Source: Membranipora membranacea (lineage: Eukaryota > Bryozoa > Gymnolaemata > Cheilostomatida > Membraniporidae). Taken from it: a DNA stretch of 60,000 nt. The notes under the pieces were generated by a model. It was not told the origin of the DNA and made no database searches. It was given only the letters and a program-made list of their open reading frames with translations. Of the stretch, positions 40,901 through 55,900 are shown piece by piece. The position numbers and the translations under genes were made by a program. The stretch lies in assembly GCA_914767715.1 (NCBI GenBank), contig OU612066.1, positions 7,137,001 to 7,197,000 on the forward strand. The letters run 5' to 3'. Each line of letters starts with the position of its first letter. Position 1 is the first letter of the stretch.

Positions 40901-43900
40901 GATCTGCCAGAAAGAAACATGAGACAGTACAGGCTGATCGGTTTGGTAGCAACATGTGGATTTTGAACGATCTAAACAGTTTAAATTGTTGACCATCCAG
41001 GTATGTCTTTATATGGATTGATAGGCGCATTAGCACTGATGAATTTCTCAAGTCATTGTTAGTCATATCTGTTTTCAGATTTGAAAATGAATCTACGTTT
41101 TTGAATCTACTGTGTGGTAATTTCAGCAAATATCCTCTTGCTTGTAACATGCTTCCTCTGAACTACCATTATTCAAACCAACGTTGTTAGTTGCTACTCA
41201 CCTGCCACTGCAAGCTTACATGTAGACCAGAATCCTGCTAGTAGACGGTGAAACTTGTGAAAAGCTTCTCTCTCTGACCTTCTGATTCTGAATATCTCTC
41301 CGTACGACGCTTGATAAGTTGTCAGCTCATCAGATATCTCGCACAGGTCAATGACCCTTTGCTCATTATCAGAGAGGTATGCGAAGTCAGAGAATTTAAT
41401 GACACCTTTGACAAGGCAATCCATCACATTCTCCAAAGCTGACTGAGAACGTATCAGTCGATCCACATTGTCATTTGATATGTAGAATAGCTGATTTTGG
41501 TTTCTGATTTTAACTAAAACAAGAAAAAAACACAATTTGATAAACTGGTCATCAGTATAATAACTGAAGACTTCTTTCAACCTTGCCAACAAGCTAAGGC
41601 ATGTAGGTAGAAAGGGTATGCAGTCTGTCAGGGATTGAGAAATGTTCCAAGATACCAAAACTTTTCTATTGTCGTGAGGATGTAACACATAATCCTATTA
41701 GGGTCAAGTGACCAACAATGCAACAAGTATATGTGAGAGCAATATTACGTCGTCTGAAGAGAAGTCAACTCTGATACTTTGTAGCATCGAGTTTTTATAT
41801 TTATATATACATATGTAAATAATAATAATTAACATTATATTTAAAGATACACATATATATAACTTTGTGTTTATAATAACTCTATGCTTGGTTGTCAGGT
41901 TTATGAAGGAAATATGCCTCTGATTTAAACTTAAACAATTATAAGTTTTGGATGTCCCTACCATAGAATTTCCATACTGAGAGAAAGTTTCCCCACTTAA
42001 CCATGTTTTTCACAATACTCATATCACTCTCATCATTTGAGTCCCATAGATTAGTCAGAGCTCTGTCAATCAGTTTGCCAACTTTCTCTGGGTTCGCATT
42101 CAGCCATGCAGCATTGTCTTTTGTCTGGACAAATACAAAATTGCAAACACGTCTATGACATGTTAACAAAAACATGGAGAGAGTTTGAATGGCAATCTAT
42201 ATTTATTTGACTCATCCCTTTTAAACCACTAGGTGGCTCAATATTACTTATGCATCACATTATTCCCTGATTCTTTGCCTTCGTAATGATATGCTTCTTT
42301 AAAAAATTGGTCCACTCCAAGTGTATTATATATCTATCGCAGTAGAGGCCTTCCCGAAAACGCTCGCATAAAAGTAACCCAGAAAAGTGTGTGATATTTG
42401 ACGTCACAGTCCTGTTAGTGCGCTGTGTTGATAGAAATTCCTTAACAACTTTAGCTAAATAGGTCACGCATCATCGTCTTTGTTGACTCCACACAGTATC
42501 CTAGTGGATGCGGCTATGTCTACATGGCCAATGATTTATAATTTTTGATAAGGCTCTCCCCACATAAAATATCACATTGCTGTCAAAACAAACATTATTG
42601 CAGCTCATAATAAATTACCAGTAACTTCTCAGCTTTTGGGAATGCTACTTCGGCAACAGTTTCATCCATTATTGGTATGTGAGTGTTGTGTGTACAATAT
42701 AAGTCTATAACAGACTCCTCTGACTTGTCCGCCACCTGATATTTGGGGAAGCAGAATGTAAAACATAGAAATGCTGTTCATTTTTAATACGGCAAGACTT
42801 CATAGTAGCTTTTCGTAGTAGGTTGTTTTTTTTGCATTGATGATGATGATGGCGATGAAGCGGGAATACTCATTAATAGGTTAGCTCTGTGTGTTGGCTC
42901 TGATATCATTGGCTGTGGGATGGGATAAAGACTCACCCACCAGCCAATCAGAGCCAACACATTGGTTAGGTTTGAAGTAGAATCATTTAATCAACAATCG
43001 GGACAACTCTGATAAATTTTCCTATCCAAGTCATGTGATGACATTACCCAAGTGAGTCTGTTCTTTAGAACCTTCTGACAGAGGCCGTGCCACCATTCAC
43101 TCAGTAATCCATTCTCTGCACCAAATCTGAACAACTGCTGCCATTGCTGAAATATGACAGAATGCTTTAAATTCTAATATAGTAATATAGTGTTCTCATT
43201 CAATTGCAGGAATCTAGGAATGATGCAAAGGGTCAGGTAATTTCTGAGACCCGAGGTATCTGAAAGAGAATTGCTCTTTGTGTAGTCCTGCATATTACAA
43301 CCATAATAGGTGGGATAAAAAGCAATGGGAGAATGTCCTTGTTGAGTAATGAGAACTGGAAACTGTCCAGATGCCATAAAAATTATACCTGTTTATTTGA
43401 AAAGCTGAAAAAGATACTAATTGAGAGGATTTAATTAACTTTAATTCAGGGCAAAATATTCTCCGATGCGAAATATCAACAAGCTTCAGTCATAAAGTGT
43501 AACACTCTGACGAAACCAACCATTTGTAGCTGCCAAACATCACCAAAGAATGAAGGCAAAGTGACTCCCCTATGGACTAGGTATAATATAGAGATACATT
43601 GACCTTCTGAAACCAGCATTCTAGAGCAAGATGTTCTATTTTTACAGCCCCCAACCAAATGAATAATAATAATAATATGCCATAGTAAATTCTGATGCTA
43701 GCAATTATTGTGTTCCAGATTAAAGAGGTTTTCTTCCATACCTTGATTTCTTTTTCAGGTAGGTCATGGATCGTCTCATAGCGAGTACGGAAGATCTTCA
43801 ATGCATAGTCAAAATACGACACACTGCGCCTGACAGTGGATCTGTCATAAACTTGCTTGAATGTCGCCAGCCAAATCATCAGAGGAGCACCCATCTGATT

Positions 43901-46900
43901 TATATCACAATCTCCATCAGAAGCAAGAGCTCCATCCATCAAATGGAGATATATCTGTACAGCTAGTAATGATGCTTCAGTCACTTCATTTGCGTAGTTG
44001 GGTAACAGGGTTGCTAACATATCTCTTGTCAAGTCCACCGCTTTATCATCTTTATCCATAACAAACCTGAAATAAATATTCACATGACTAGTAAGAGCGA
44101 ACATGATTTGGTTGTAGGGGAAAATCTGAGATATCATTATTCCATGGCATCATTCTTTTGTGATTTTATCATGCAAATTGGGATTGGGATCATATCAGGA
44201 TTTATTTTAGGTCTTCAAAAGTCATTTTAAAACATTGCAAAGCTTTGAATTTACATTGATGAATTCTTACCATTTTGTTGATCGCTTTCTTAACAAATAA
44301 CCCAGTAGATTCTCAATTATCCCTTGGCGCTGAAGCAAAGAGAAAAATCAAATAAAAGTATCTTTCGGCAATATTCTACATCAGAACTGATTAGATAGAC
44401 TTCTGATTGCCATTTCGTTACAATCCATCAAAACTGGTAATCATTTTTGGCAACATGGGTATTGCTCAATTTTCAGATTGAAGTGAGGAATCAACTGTAG
44501 ACAACTAGACACTATAATTTTGTTCCTCGTACCTGATAACAATGTCCAGCATGGTATCTGGCACAGGCTAGTACACCATCCACTGGTAATTGCATAACCT
44601 CATCAACATCTGCACACTGCAGCATATCATACAGCTGCCGGTCAGTAAGTAACCCAAGAAAAGAATATGGTAGAATTTTATCCAGTTCGAAGAAAAGGGC
44701 CAGTTGGCGAATGTAAAGTCTCCAATCCCCACTAAAATATAATTGGCAAATAAAACATGAAACAATGTTGTGATATTCAGTCATAATTGATGCTTCAACT
44801 GTGAAATGTTGTTCTGCTTTCATAGATAATACATTGCATTCGATATTTAAATATTTATGGTATTATAACAAAAAGAGCCCTGTCCAATCACCACATTGCT
44901 CACACAAAATAATTTGACATACTCATCTGGGAAAGTTTTTTGATGACTGGTAACAATTCTTTTCAGCTGATCTATTCCCCACCAACTGTCATCATTGATG
45001 ACTGAGCCTTGTGTTGTCAGCTCTAGAGTTCCTGTCAGAAGGTGAAATACTGGTAGCAACCAAATCCATGAATAACGGACAGAGTAGTGTTCTTGCAGCC
45101 ATGTCATAGTTCTCTTAACAGCATCAGCCAAATTCCTTTGAATTAGGAATGCAATACATTACAAGGAGTAGAGTGAATCCATGTATGCTCAAAAACTTGA
45201 TTTTTCTGGGCATTTCATATGAGGACCACCATGAGGCGTCTTGGAGAGGACACCAGATTAAGGTGATGTGTACACTTATGTACAGAAGGTTTCGGCAGGA
45301 TGATATATTGTCAAAATGGAGTTCCTATACTAAAACTCACTCAAAATGATTAATGACCATGCCTAGTGGTAGGTTATGGTATGAACTTCATTTTAAATCC
45401 ATCTCAGGATGTGAATCAGCTCTGCATAGTACAAATCTACTCACTTGTAGTATGTTGTCTGGTGCGAGAATGTCTGCCTCATCAAGTCTAGGTCAACTTT
45501 TCCTTCACCAACTGCATGTCCCCACATGCTAACTGTGGTAGCTACTAGTGCTGCAACTTTCTCTATATTCATCTCAATGGCTGATGGATTTTCATATCTA
45601 TACCTGCCAATATCTAGTAGTCCGATTAGGGAGCAGAGTGCCAGTCCATAATTCTGGGATGACTCGATTAACTTCTTGTGACTGTCAAACGCTGCGGTGA
45701 CATAGTCCCGCCGTACCTACCAATATTGCAAGCAACCGTATCGTAATGACTTGACATACGAGCTAAGATTTGAGATTGTATTGTGACAGTCTGACAGTTG
45801 CAACATATTACCTATATCTCACTGAAATGTATGACACTGTGGAAAAAAAATCTCACAGCGCTTAAATTCAACGCATAATCTAGCCTTAGTCTAGGTGGTT
45901 ATACATGATCTGCTCAACTGTACCAAAACTCTTTGCGAAACGAATGAAACAGAAATATAAGAATTCTAAGAGATTGAAATCTTGAAAACGGTTTAAACAG
46001 AAACAATCACAATACATGTATTACCTTATCAACAGAGTTTTTTGCAGCATACGGATTCCCAGCATGGCCATGGATAAAGGATGAGAATCCATTGAGACGT
46101 ATGTAATGTCTACCAAGTGTAGAGGTGATTTGTTTATATAGCTCTTCAACAGTTTTCCCATCTTTAAGCTCGTTTACCCAGTCGGGGAGCATGGCTTTTA
46201 CCCCTCGCTTGAGTTCTTCCTCTTTATATGTTGCGATGTTGGCAATAGACTTGATAAATGACCCGGCTTTCTGAAGATATCCAGAGTTGTCTTTCATCAG
46301 AACTACACCGTCATAAATTACTGTATCCTCTTTGAGAGCTAAAATAGATGTGAAGTGTAAAGCAATGATTATAGGTAAATGATTTTCTAATCTTATACTT
46401 GCTTACTGAAAGTGGATTAATTCAACTGCAACATATTTGACATTCCAAAATCTGAGCCTGTCTGTATGACACTATTTTTCATTTCTCATTCAGGAAAACA
46501 GAGCAACTAGCTCAATGGCAAAAGCCAGTCTATTGCATGAATTCTTTGGGTATGGATGATCGGGATCATAATTGGGGTCTGCGAAAAGGTATTAGATGTG
46601 CTAAATTAGAGCAGAAAATTTTTTAAATGACCATGTGAGAAACCCAATAGTGAGTTTAGCTGAAACTGAACTGTGTCCTTCTACATACAAGCAACATCAA
46701 GGAATCGATTGATCGTCTTCTTCCATGATGTTTCTCCAAGCCATTCATAGCCCTCGTCATGTTCACCGGATAAATCATGTATGAAGTACTTGTACTGCAG
46801 TATGCGACAGTTAGCTGGTGGCTTCCATGTTGCGACCCAGACATCATTTTCACTGTAATGATGAGAAATGGAGGTAGGTTGATAAATGACATAGGTTTGC

Positions 46901-49900
46901 TTGTTGAGGATTGAGGCATGTCTGACCCTGCTAGGAATTGAACATTGTAAACATGAATCAATATTGAGACGGAAAAAGGGCTTAACTTGTAAGTGGTAAA
47001 AAGTATTCTCTGTTCAAAAATAGTCAACTTAAAATAATTCAAGTTTAAAAAGTCAACATGGTAATAAGATAAGATTGTCATTACAATATTAAAAACAATA
47101 TGTCAGATTTAGCCGGAATGAAGTGTCCATCATGCGTTACGTTATCTGACCACTTATTTGGTACAAATCTCACTCTTCATTACGCCCCTTTTGAATTGTC
47201 GTCTGTATTGACTTGATCAAATCAAATTACGAGCTTTATGTGAAAGATAGACAGGCCTTGGAAAGGGATGGTTGGTTGACACTGTTCACAGCATAAAAGT
47301 GATACATGTGTACATCCAAGTGAGGGACTGTAGAGTGTAGGAGCTTTGTGGGAGGCAAGCGACAGGTGCTCCTTAGTGAGTATGTTACAGCATTTTCTGA
47401 TAATTAAATTCAAAGACTATTTATGAAGAACACTTCAATAAATCTTACCTGTGTTCCATAGCAAGTAGTGGTTGCTTAAACTGATCAATGTCACATCTGA
47501 TATCTACTACTGGTGTGCGTCCCTCACTCTCAAAGAGTTTCTGTATGGCTGTTGAAAGGACCATTTTAAAGGTCACTGTTGCTTGCCTGTGAGAGAAACC
47601 AGAATGTAATATTCTCATTCTTCTACTGGAGGCCCAACAAGATAATATGGTTCATATGTAATCTACAGTCTGTACAATCTTCATCCTTTCTTGTTTCTGT
47701 CTTTACACTCTGGATGGTTTTAGACATCACAAGGCAGAGTTCCTGTTCATATGGAAGGTTTTGAAACATGGCAAGTTTGTCACAGGAATTAAGGACCCAT
47801 TGTTTGCGGTCGGAAATTATACGTTTGACAGTGAGTTAGGGCAATTAATATCTTCAATGCTTGTCTTATACTCACTGCGACTGCTGACGACTGCGATCCT
47901 GAGTTCCACTCTTGTCTTTTCTTTTTGATGATGGGACCTCAAGAACCTTAAGCTGGAAAGCACAATTATTATTATAACCATGAGAACTTTGAATCTGCAC
48001 GCCACTATCCAATGTGTTTGAAATAAAACGAAATTGTTGGAAGGGTGAAGAGTTTCATAAGGATTATAAACAGATTGAAGCCATCCCTGAGCAACTTGAC
48101 TGTAATGAGAGATGAAAAAATGTCAGTAAGTCAAGTAAAAAAAACCAAATTGCTATTAACACAGGCAACATTTATGCAAATTAATAGTACATAGTCGCAT
48201 ATTTATCTGAATTTATGTGTGTATGTGTTATTAGTAAAACAAAATAATGAAGATTTAACCACTGAAATAGACTTGGAGCGGGTTTACTTACAGGGGCAAG
48301 ACCAAGTTTCAAGAACAGTCCATTCAACTCCATTGAGTATGTATTAATGTACTTCCTCATGCGATTTATGGACTCTATCACTTGCTGAGAAGGAGCTGCT
48401 GATCCACTGTTTCGCCATGTATTTAGATTGCCATAGTAGTATTTTCTCCGATCTCTACCATCAGCCAGCGCTTTATGTAGCTTTGCCTCACCAGCATTAT
48501 CTACATACGCTTTTGTCTTCTTCATCCCTCCGAGACGCTGATTAGCTTCCTCCACTTTACTGAGTAAGTTGTTAAAAAGGACCACAATATCTTCATCTGT
48601 AGGCTCATCTTTTGAAATAGGAAAAAGGTAAAGTGTAAGTAAATTTATTGAATGTGTTCTGAAAGTGTTTCATATATAATATAACAGGCATTTTTTTGTA
48701 CCTCAAATAAATAAGTTATAGATTGTTCCGTATGTCGAGATACTATTATTTATATTTCTATATTTCAATAATTATAATACAAGCATGCGCAATGGATCAT
48801 GCATCATGAAAATCGTAAGCATTCATCATTCGATATGGGAGTGGACCACTCATTCGAAGCATGGGACCATGGTGATGGGGACGCCAAATTTACACTATGT
48901 GCTGTGTAACCCATGACACATGATTGACACGTCTAGATATAACATAGCCATTCAAATTACCCGTTGTTGAGTTGGAAATACCTTTCATTGAGTCACTTCT
49001 GTGTTCTTGATCTGATGGATGATCTGTGTCCTGCATTTTACTTCTTGTTCTAGCGGCTGGCCCACCTTCTGCATCTATGAAAGAGATTACTGTTGTTGAA
49101 ATGACTTTTTTGAGATAATAAGATATTGATTATATTAGTACGATGTTTAGCAGACGTCCATTTTCACTGAGTTCAGTAATTAGTCATGCGATGAATGCAC
49201 AATACATCACATAATGTAGTTTTTATGATATACCTTGGACCGACACTGCAGCATCATCTGGTTTTCTGTCAGTCACCTTCTCAGTACCTGATACGTAAGA
49301 GGCATTGTCATCGTCAGCTAAAACAAAAAATGAGATCACCAAAGCCTCATAGAAATATCACCTATATAATATGTATTATATCATAAACAAAAAAACAAAC
49401 TTTTTATCTTTAAACGAGGTCTTATTTGACCGCCGTATTTAACGGGCCCCGTTAAGCGCAGGTGGCTTGTGTGGGGTAGTGACCCTATACCCTTGCCTGC
49501 TACTCTTTTGTCAAAGAGGCAGATGGGCTCTTTATACTGCGTGCAAGTACGAAGTAGACTGCCTGCATTAATGATCCTGATCCAGACCATATGTAGGGGA
49601 CTTTCAACATTTCATCTTACTGTATTTACCTGTGACCTATTGACCTGAATAATGAGCCTTTTGTAAGAAAACACTTACCATCAGTACCAGTCTCTACAGA
49701 GTGGCCGTAAGAAGGACCAGTCTCTTGCACAGGTGATTGCTTCCCATAATCTTTGAGAAAAAGGAATAAATGACATGTATGACATGGATAGGCAATCGTG
49801 CATATTTGCTACAACAATTTGCATGGATCGTGACCAGGATTTTTCTTTACGCTGGTTTATTCAAAGCAGGAATAATACAAGAGGAAAATATGGGATAAAG

Positions 49901-52900
49901 TAAAATATCATCAAATTGAGGGCTAAGTGTTGGCAGACTAGAACTCACCACGGACTGGAAACCCAGGATACTGAGGTTGAGAAGTTCCTTGCTGTTGGTT
50001 ATTGAAAAAACCTATCAAATATAATTCAATCGTTTCAAATAGTTATACGCTATTTTTATCATTAGCAGAGTCTGAAATTTGAAGGAGAAACTCAGCATCT
50101 AGTCTATCTGCATGTTGACAGCTTGGTATAAAGCCATCAAATAGCCCTGATATCTTCTGATATTTTGGGCCCAGAATTAAACATTAGTGAATAGTGCAAT
50201 CAGTGGCTGCCAATGTAATGGAAACCAAATACTCAATAGGTATGAATTTCATCTTTCAATGGGTGCATTGTCTCAATATTCCGACGGTGTTAATATTTCC
50301 ATCTTGTGCTACAGCGTCACCTACCTTCAGGTTTACTTAGCACTCCAAATGCAGGCTGAGAGATTGATATATCAGAGTCACTTGCTGATTTTGGTGCTTC
50401 TGAATGAGTGTCGCCGTTTCCCTTGAGTGCTACTTCTTCCAAAACTTTACTTTTGGTCTCACAGCAGGCACCATCATCATTATTCTGACCAGCATCTTGA
50501 GACTGCGTACTGAGAGTGCTGCTGGTAGAGTTGTCTTCTCTCGTTTTGCCAGCACTACTTCCTTTACATTCATGGTCAGTCTCAGAGGGTTCTCCTAGTG
50601 ATATATCTTCCGGAGACTTTTCAGTGGTTATACTTTTGAGGGAGAAATCATTTTGCATTGATGAAAGATTATTGATTTCCTCAAAATGGTGGTCTTCTGA
50701 TTTGGAGCATTGTTTCATTACAGTGCCGGACTGGTTGAATACTTCAGCAGCGCTGGATGGAGGGGCCCTCTTCGAAGGATGTCTTCTAGCTCGAGGAGGG
50801 GGCTTAGGGGGGTTCATACCTCCAGTTGATGAACCAGGTGCAGGGGTGCTCTCGATATTTGGTTTTGGTACAAACACCAAGGTGGTACGGTGACTCTGTG
50901 TCACCATAGGCTTAGTGGAAGGCAGCACATTGCGAACATCATCAGGTAGATAAGGCGCCAATGTTGGGTCTACAAGTCCAGATGATGATTTTCTGTGGTG
51001 TGCGACGGGGACATTCTTCTGTGGACCATCACCACTGCCTTCATTCTCTTCTGCGTCAAAATACTCATCGCCTGAAGAAGAGCTTGCGTCTACCTCCAGC
51101 TCCTTATCAGCAGCTTCCGAGTAGACATCTGGCAAAGAGATGGGCTGTGAATCTTCTCCAAAAAATAGGGCAGTCCTTACAGCTGAATTTGTTGCTGTTG
51201 AGAGCTGAAGACCATCCAGACTAGCCTTCTCATCATTGTTGATAGAGAGCCTAGACATCTCTTTCTCTGGCGTCTTCTGGCTCTTACTGACTGGCTTGTT
51301 GGCAGCTTGATCTCCTATAATAATGAAGTAAACAACACATACTAAATATGGTTCAGAGTTATCCTTCTCCTATCAAATAACAAAATGTTGGTGTGTATTT
51401 GTAGTATAAATATTCATAGTATTCATAGTGTAAATAACAAGCACTGTAATTTTGAGGGACCGGAGAAAAGTCTAAAGATGAGATGTTGCTCAGAAGAAGT
51501 ATCGGTTATGTTGAATAGTCAAAGGATGAGCGAAAAGAGTATATGCCACATTACATGATATCATGAGGTTCAACTTTTACGCAACTTTATCAAGCCCTTT
51601 TGGTTTATTGGGACATTCAGGGAGTCTAACTACAAATCATCTGTCATACAAAAAAATAATTTTTCATTATAACAACATTATTTCAGTATTGATCAATGCT
51701 GTTGCAAGCTTAGTAGGGAAATGCAGTTCTAGCAGCTAATGACTTCTCCTTCATTAAGGTTATGATACCAGCGTTGTCCGACCTTGACATTTTATATATC
51801 GTTGGAAAGCTAATCGAACACTGATTCTGAAAATATTGGTTTCGGCATGACGTCATGTCATGGCGTTGTGCTATTTTGATAAAAGGCAGGATAATCGTCT
51901 TCGAGGAGGAATTTTTAGGACGATGTGGTGCAGATACTATGGTTCATATCATACTTTCAACTGCATAATGTTTACAAGAAGCCTCTGAAGCACCCATGAG
52001 GGGCAATTTCTGGATCCTGTTGCATTAAGCACCAGAGGAAAAACCATCTTTTTATCATTGGTTATTAGCTTATTTAGGTTGCTTTGGTTAAATGGATGAG
52101 GATCCAATGTGATGCGTCCACACACAGAAAAGACAGGTTATTTACTTCAGGAAGAACTTATGCTAAATGTGAAGACTAATAAAAGACATTGGTATCAATA
52201 ATATTAGGAGTTGCCATCTCTGTCAGAATGCTCATATTTTCCATGACGCCAAACATGCTGTCAAAAGGACCGTCACTGAGGCCAGACAAACTTTTTTGAA
52301 AATCCCTCACAAGCGAAGCCGCTTTGATGAAGCATAGTGCAAACAGGACATGTCAACAGAATATGTCACTGCATATCAGTTTTCCCCGAATTGCGCAACA
52401 CAGAATGCCAAAAACCGCCAATTTTAGGGGCTTTTTAAGGACATATTCTGTTGACATGTCCTGTTTAGACTATGCTTCATCAAAGCCGCTTCGTATGTGA
52501 GGAATTAAAGAAAAAAATTGTCTGGCCTCAGTGATGGCGTCATGGAAAATATGAGCATTCTGACAGAGAGGGCAACTCCTAATATTATTGATACCAATGT
52601 CTATTATTAGCCATGACATGTAGCATAAGGTCTTCCCGAAGTAAATAACCTGTCTTCTCTGTGTGTGGACGCATCACATTGGATCTTCATCCATTTAACC
52701 AAAGCAACCTAAATAAGCTAATAACCAATGATAAAAAGATGGTTTTTCCTCTGGTGCTTAATGCCACAGGGTCTAGAAATTGCCCCTCATGGGTGCTTCA
52801 GAGGCTTCTTGTAATCATTATCCAGTTGAAAGTATGATATGAACCACACCACATCGTCCTCCTCAAAGACGATTATCCTGCCTTATATCAAAATAGCACA

Positions 52901-55900
52901 ACGCCATGACATGACATCATGGCGAAACCAATATTTTCAGAATCAGTGTGCGATTAGCTTTCCAATGAAATATAATATGTCAAAATCAAACAAAGATGGT
53001 TTCTAACTCAAAAATACTAAAATATAGTCAAATGATAATCATCTATCCAACTCACCATCGCTCATATTTTCAGCAGTCCGTTTTACAGGTTTACAAGACT
53101 TTTCATTGGTTCCTCCACACTCAGCCTCTCTGGAGGAAAAATGAAATGTATCTGAATGACATAATTAAAGGCAGCAAATAAGGGCAAACTAATAAGTGAC
53201 AGGCATGTCAAAGCAAATGAGGTTTGTTTAGAAGTGTGTCGCGCTGCACGGATCATTGCTAAGCCAAAATCAGATTTTATTCATCGAACTAATAGTGACC
53301 GGTGCATTGTCTTTTTCATTTGCTGCAAGAATTAATATAATACAGTGCTTGTCTGGGTTGGATGGGGGAGTCACCCCACCCAACCCAGATATTCTGCCCT
53401 GGCTATCCTTGACTACTGAATTGTTAATTTCACTCACTTCTCTGTGATATGCTCCCATGAATCTGAGATTGTCATGCTGTTCAAGTTTTCTAAAAATAGA
53501 AAAACCAGCCTTATCGTCAAGCTCAATCATTGATAAGACTGTACTTGCAGAAGTTGTTAAAGGGATATCAGAGACTATAGATATAGTCTATAGTCTATAG
53601 TCTATAGTCTCTGGTGATATTCCATATGGCAAATGATAAGAGAAGTGCATTGATTTTCACAAACAGAAAGATAGAAAATGTTAGCATATTTGTGAGGCAT
53701 GTTCCGACCACTTGATGACTGTCATATTTGGAATCAGCATATCTCACTAATGGTATTAGGACTAACAATGCTAGTGTAACGTTAAACAACTAGGTGGCTC
53801 AATTTTATTCATGCATCAAATTATTCTCTGATTCTTCAGCTCCGTAATGATGTGCTTCTTTAGAAAATTGGTCCACTCTTAGTGCATTTTATATCTATCC
53901 CAGTAGAGGCCTTCCCGAAAACGCTCACATCAAGCCAGACTAACGTTTTGTGACGTCAGAGAGCTGTTTGAGTGATCAGCCTATTGTAAAATCAAAACAA
54001 ACAGAGCTATCTTGTATTCAATACAGCAGAAAATCCATGGTGCTGATTTTCATCTTCCACTATGAGCCTTTGCATCCACATCTCAATTGCAACCTCATGG
54101 AAGGGCACTGGCATACCCATCCCCAAATTTGAGATATGATGGTCTAAAAAGTCAGCTTATTTGTGTGATTCCTGCAAATGTAGGTCAACACAGAGCACTG
54201 AACTAAGGCTATATTGTGTAATAAGGTATTCTATGAAAGGCCCCCCCCCCCCCCGTTGGGTACAATACTCCACTGAAATCCACTGGTTAAGTAAACAAAC
54301 TTGGAATTTTATACTACAACAAGCACGCGGTGTGTGTGTGTTCGATTGAGAATAAATGACACATGCTATAAACTGAGGTAAGACGCAGGTCAGATCAAGG
54401 ATTTCTTGAAATCCTTGGTCAGATAATAAAATAATCGAGCGATAGCTGAGTCATCGGCTGCACAAAGTTGGTGAAAATAGGGCGACGACGGAAAGGAGAT
54501 CAAGAATTTTTAGACCTTAGCATTCCAATTTGTTTTAGCATAAAGCTTTAGACATTAACTGTGTTACTGTTCTCACATTCTTGAAACTGACAAGCTTATC
54601 AGTATGCCTGCGTGCCCCCGTTATGTATAATAATGTGAACTTTACTAAAAACTTTCGGTGAGGACCTGCTGTTTGCCATCCATTGTATATTTATATTTGA
54701 AGATTTTTAATTGATCCAACTTTATCAGCAGACAAATATTCTATGTGATGATAAAGTCCTAAATAATGTTCTGGGTAGATGGCGTGCCGAGGTAAATCCA
54801 AAAAATACTGTGCTGCGGCTAACTGTGATAAAGATTCTTTTTATTTGTTTAAATAGCCAGAAAATCAACGACATTTTTATTTACACAAATTTTTGCTGAT
54901 TATGTAAATCAAAATCCATTTGTCATCAATTATTGTAATGTCCATTGAAATATTATTGTCTTTCTGCTTGAGAAACAAGCCTACCTCTACATGCATGTCT
55001 TCCACGGTCAGTTCTTGGGAAGAAACCTATTCCTTCACCATCAGTTGCCTGCCCTATTCCTCCAGAATGGCAACAGATCTGTCACTTGGATAACATCAGT
55101 TATCTGACGACATCATTGCCATCGAAATATTTTGCACAAAACTTAGGATCGTGAATTTAATAATGTGTGTTGAATAATGTTAGACAAATTGATCGTAGCT
55201 AATAAACTCTGGCTTTGTGAATTGGGGCTTGTATCATTCCTGTAATAGATGTTTATACGATGAGCATATTTTGCAATCATCGATGAGGTAATTTATTATG
55301 AGCCACAATAATGTTTGTTTTGACAGCAATGTGATAATTTATGTGGGGAGAGCATTGTCAATGATTATAAAACACTGGCCATGTAGACAAAACCGCATCC
55401 ACTAGGATACTGTGTGTAGTTAACAAAGATGTTGATGCGTGACCTATTTAGCTAAAGTTGTTGAATAATTTCTATCAACACAGCGCACTAACAGCTCTGT
55501 GACGTCAAATATCACACCCTTTTCAGCGTTAATTTTATGCAAGCGTTTTTAGGAAGGCCTCTACTGCAATAGATATATAATGCACTTAGAGTGGATCAAT
55601 TTTTTTAAGAAGCATATCATTACGGAGGTAAAGAATCAGAGAATAATGTGATGCATAAGTAATATTGAGCCACCTAGTGGTTTAAGCTACTCATAACAAG
55701 GTCAAACCCATTAAATAATATCCTTCACTTTTGACACAATGTAAAACCTGTGATCAATCACCAATCAATAATGCCTTTCATTATTTGGTATGTGTTTTGG
55801 AGCATTCCATTGCTCAGACTTGGGGCTGACTGATTATTCTACGACTAATACTACCACATAGGCCCTACAATATCGTCCCTGGCTTTGGCTACAGGCAATG

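Noticed and set aside
50516-50893. Open frame of 125 codons on the plus strand
   Set aside because: It lies opposite the 990-nt coding exon of the RNF213-like gene; its composition mirrors that exon and it has no domain or splice context.
53270-53530. 86-codon minus-strand frame taken as one exon
   Set aside because: Only 53438-53489 is bounded by a good acceptor and donor with fitting phase; the rest is read-through into intron.
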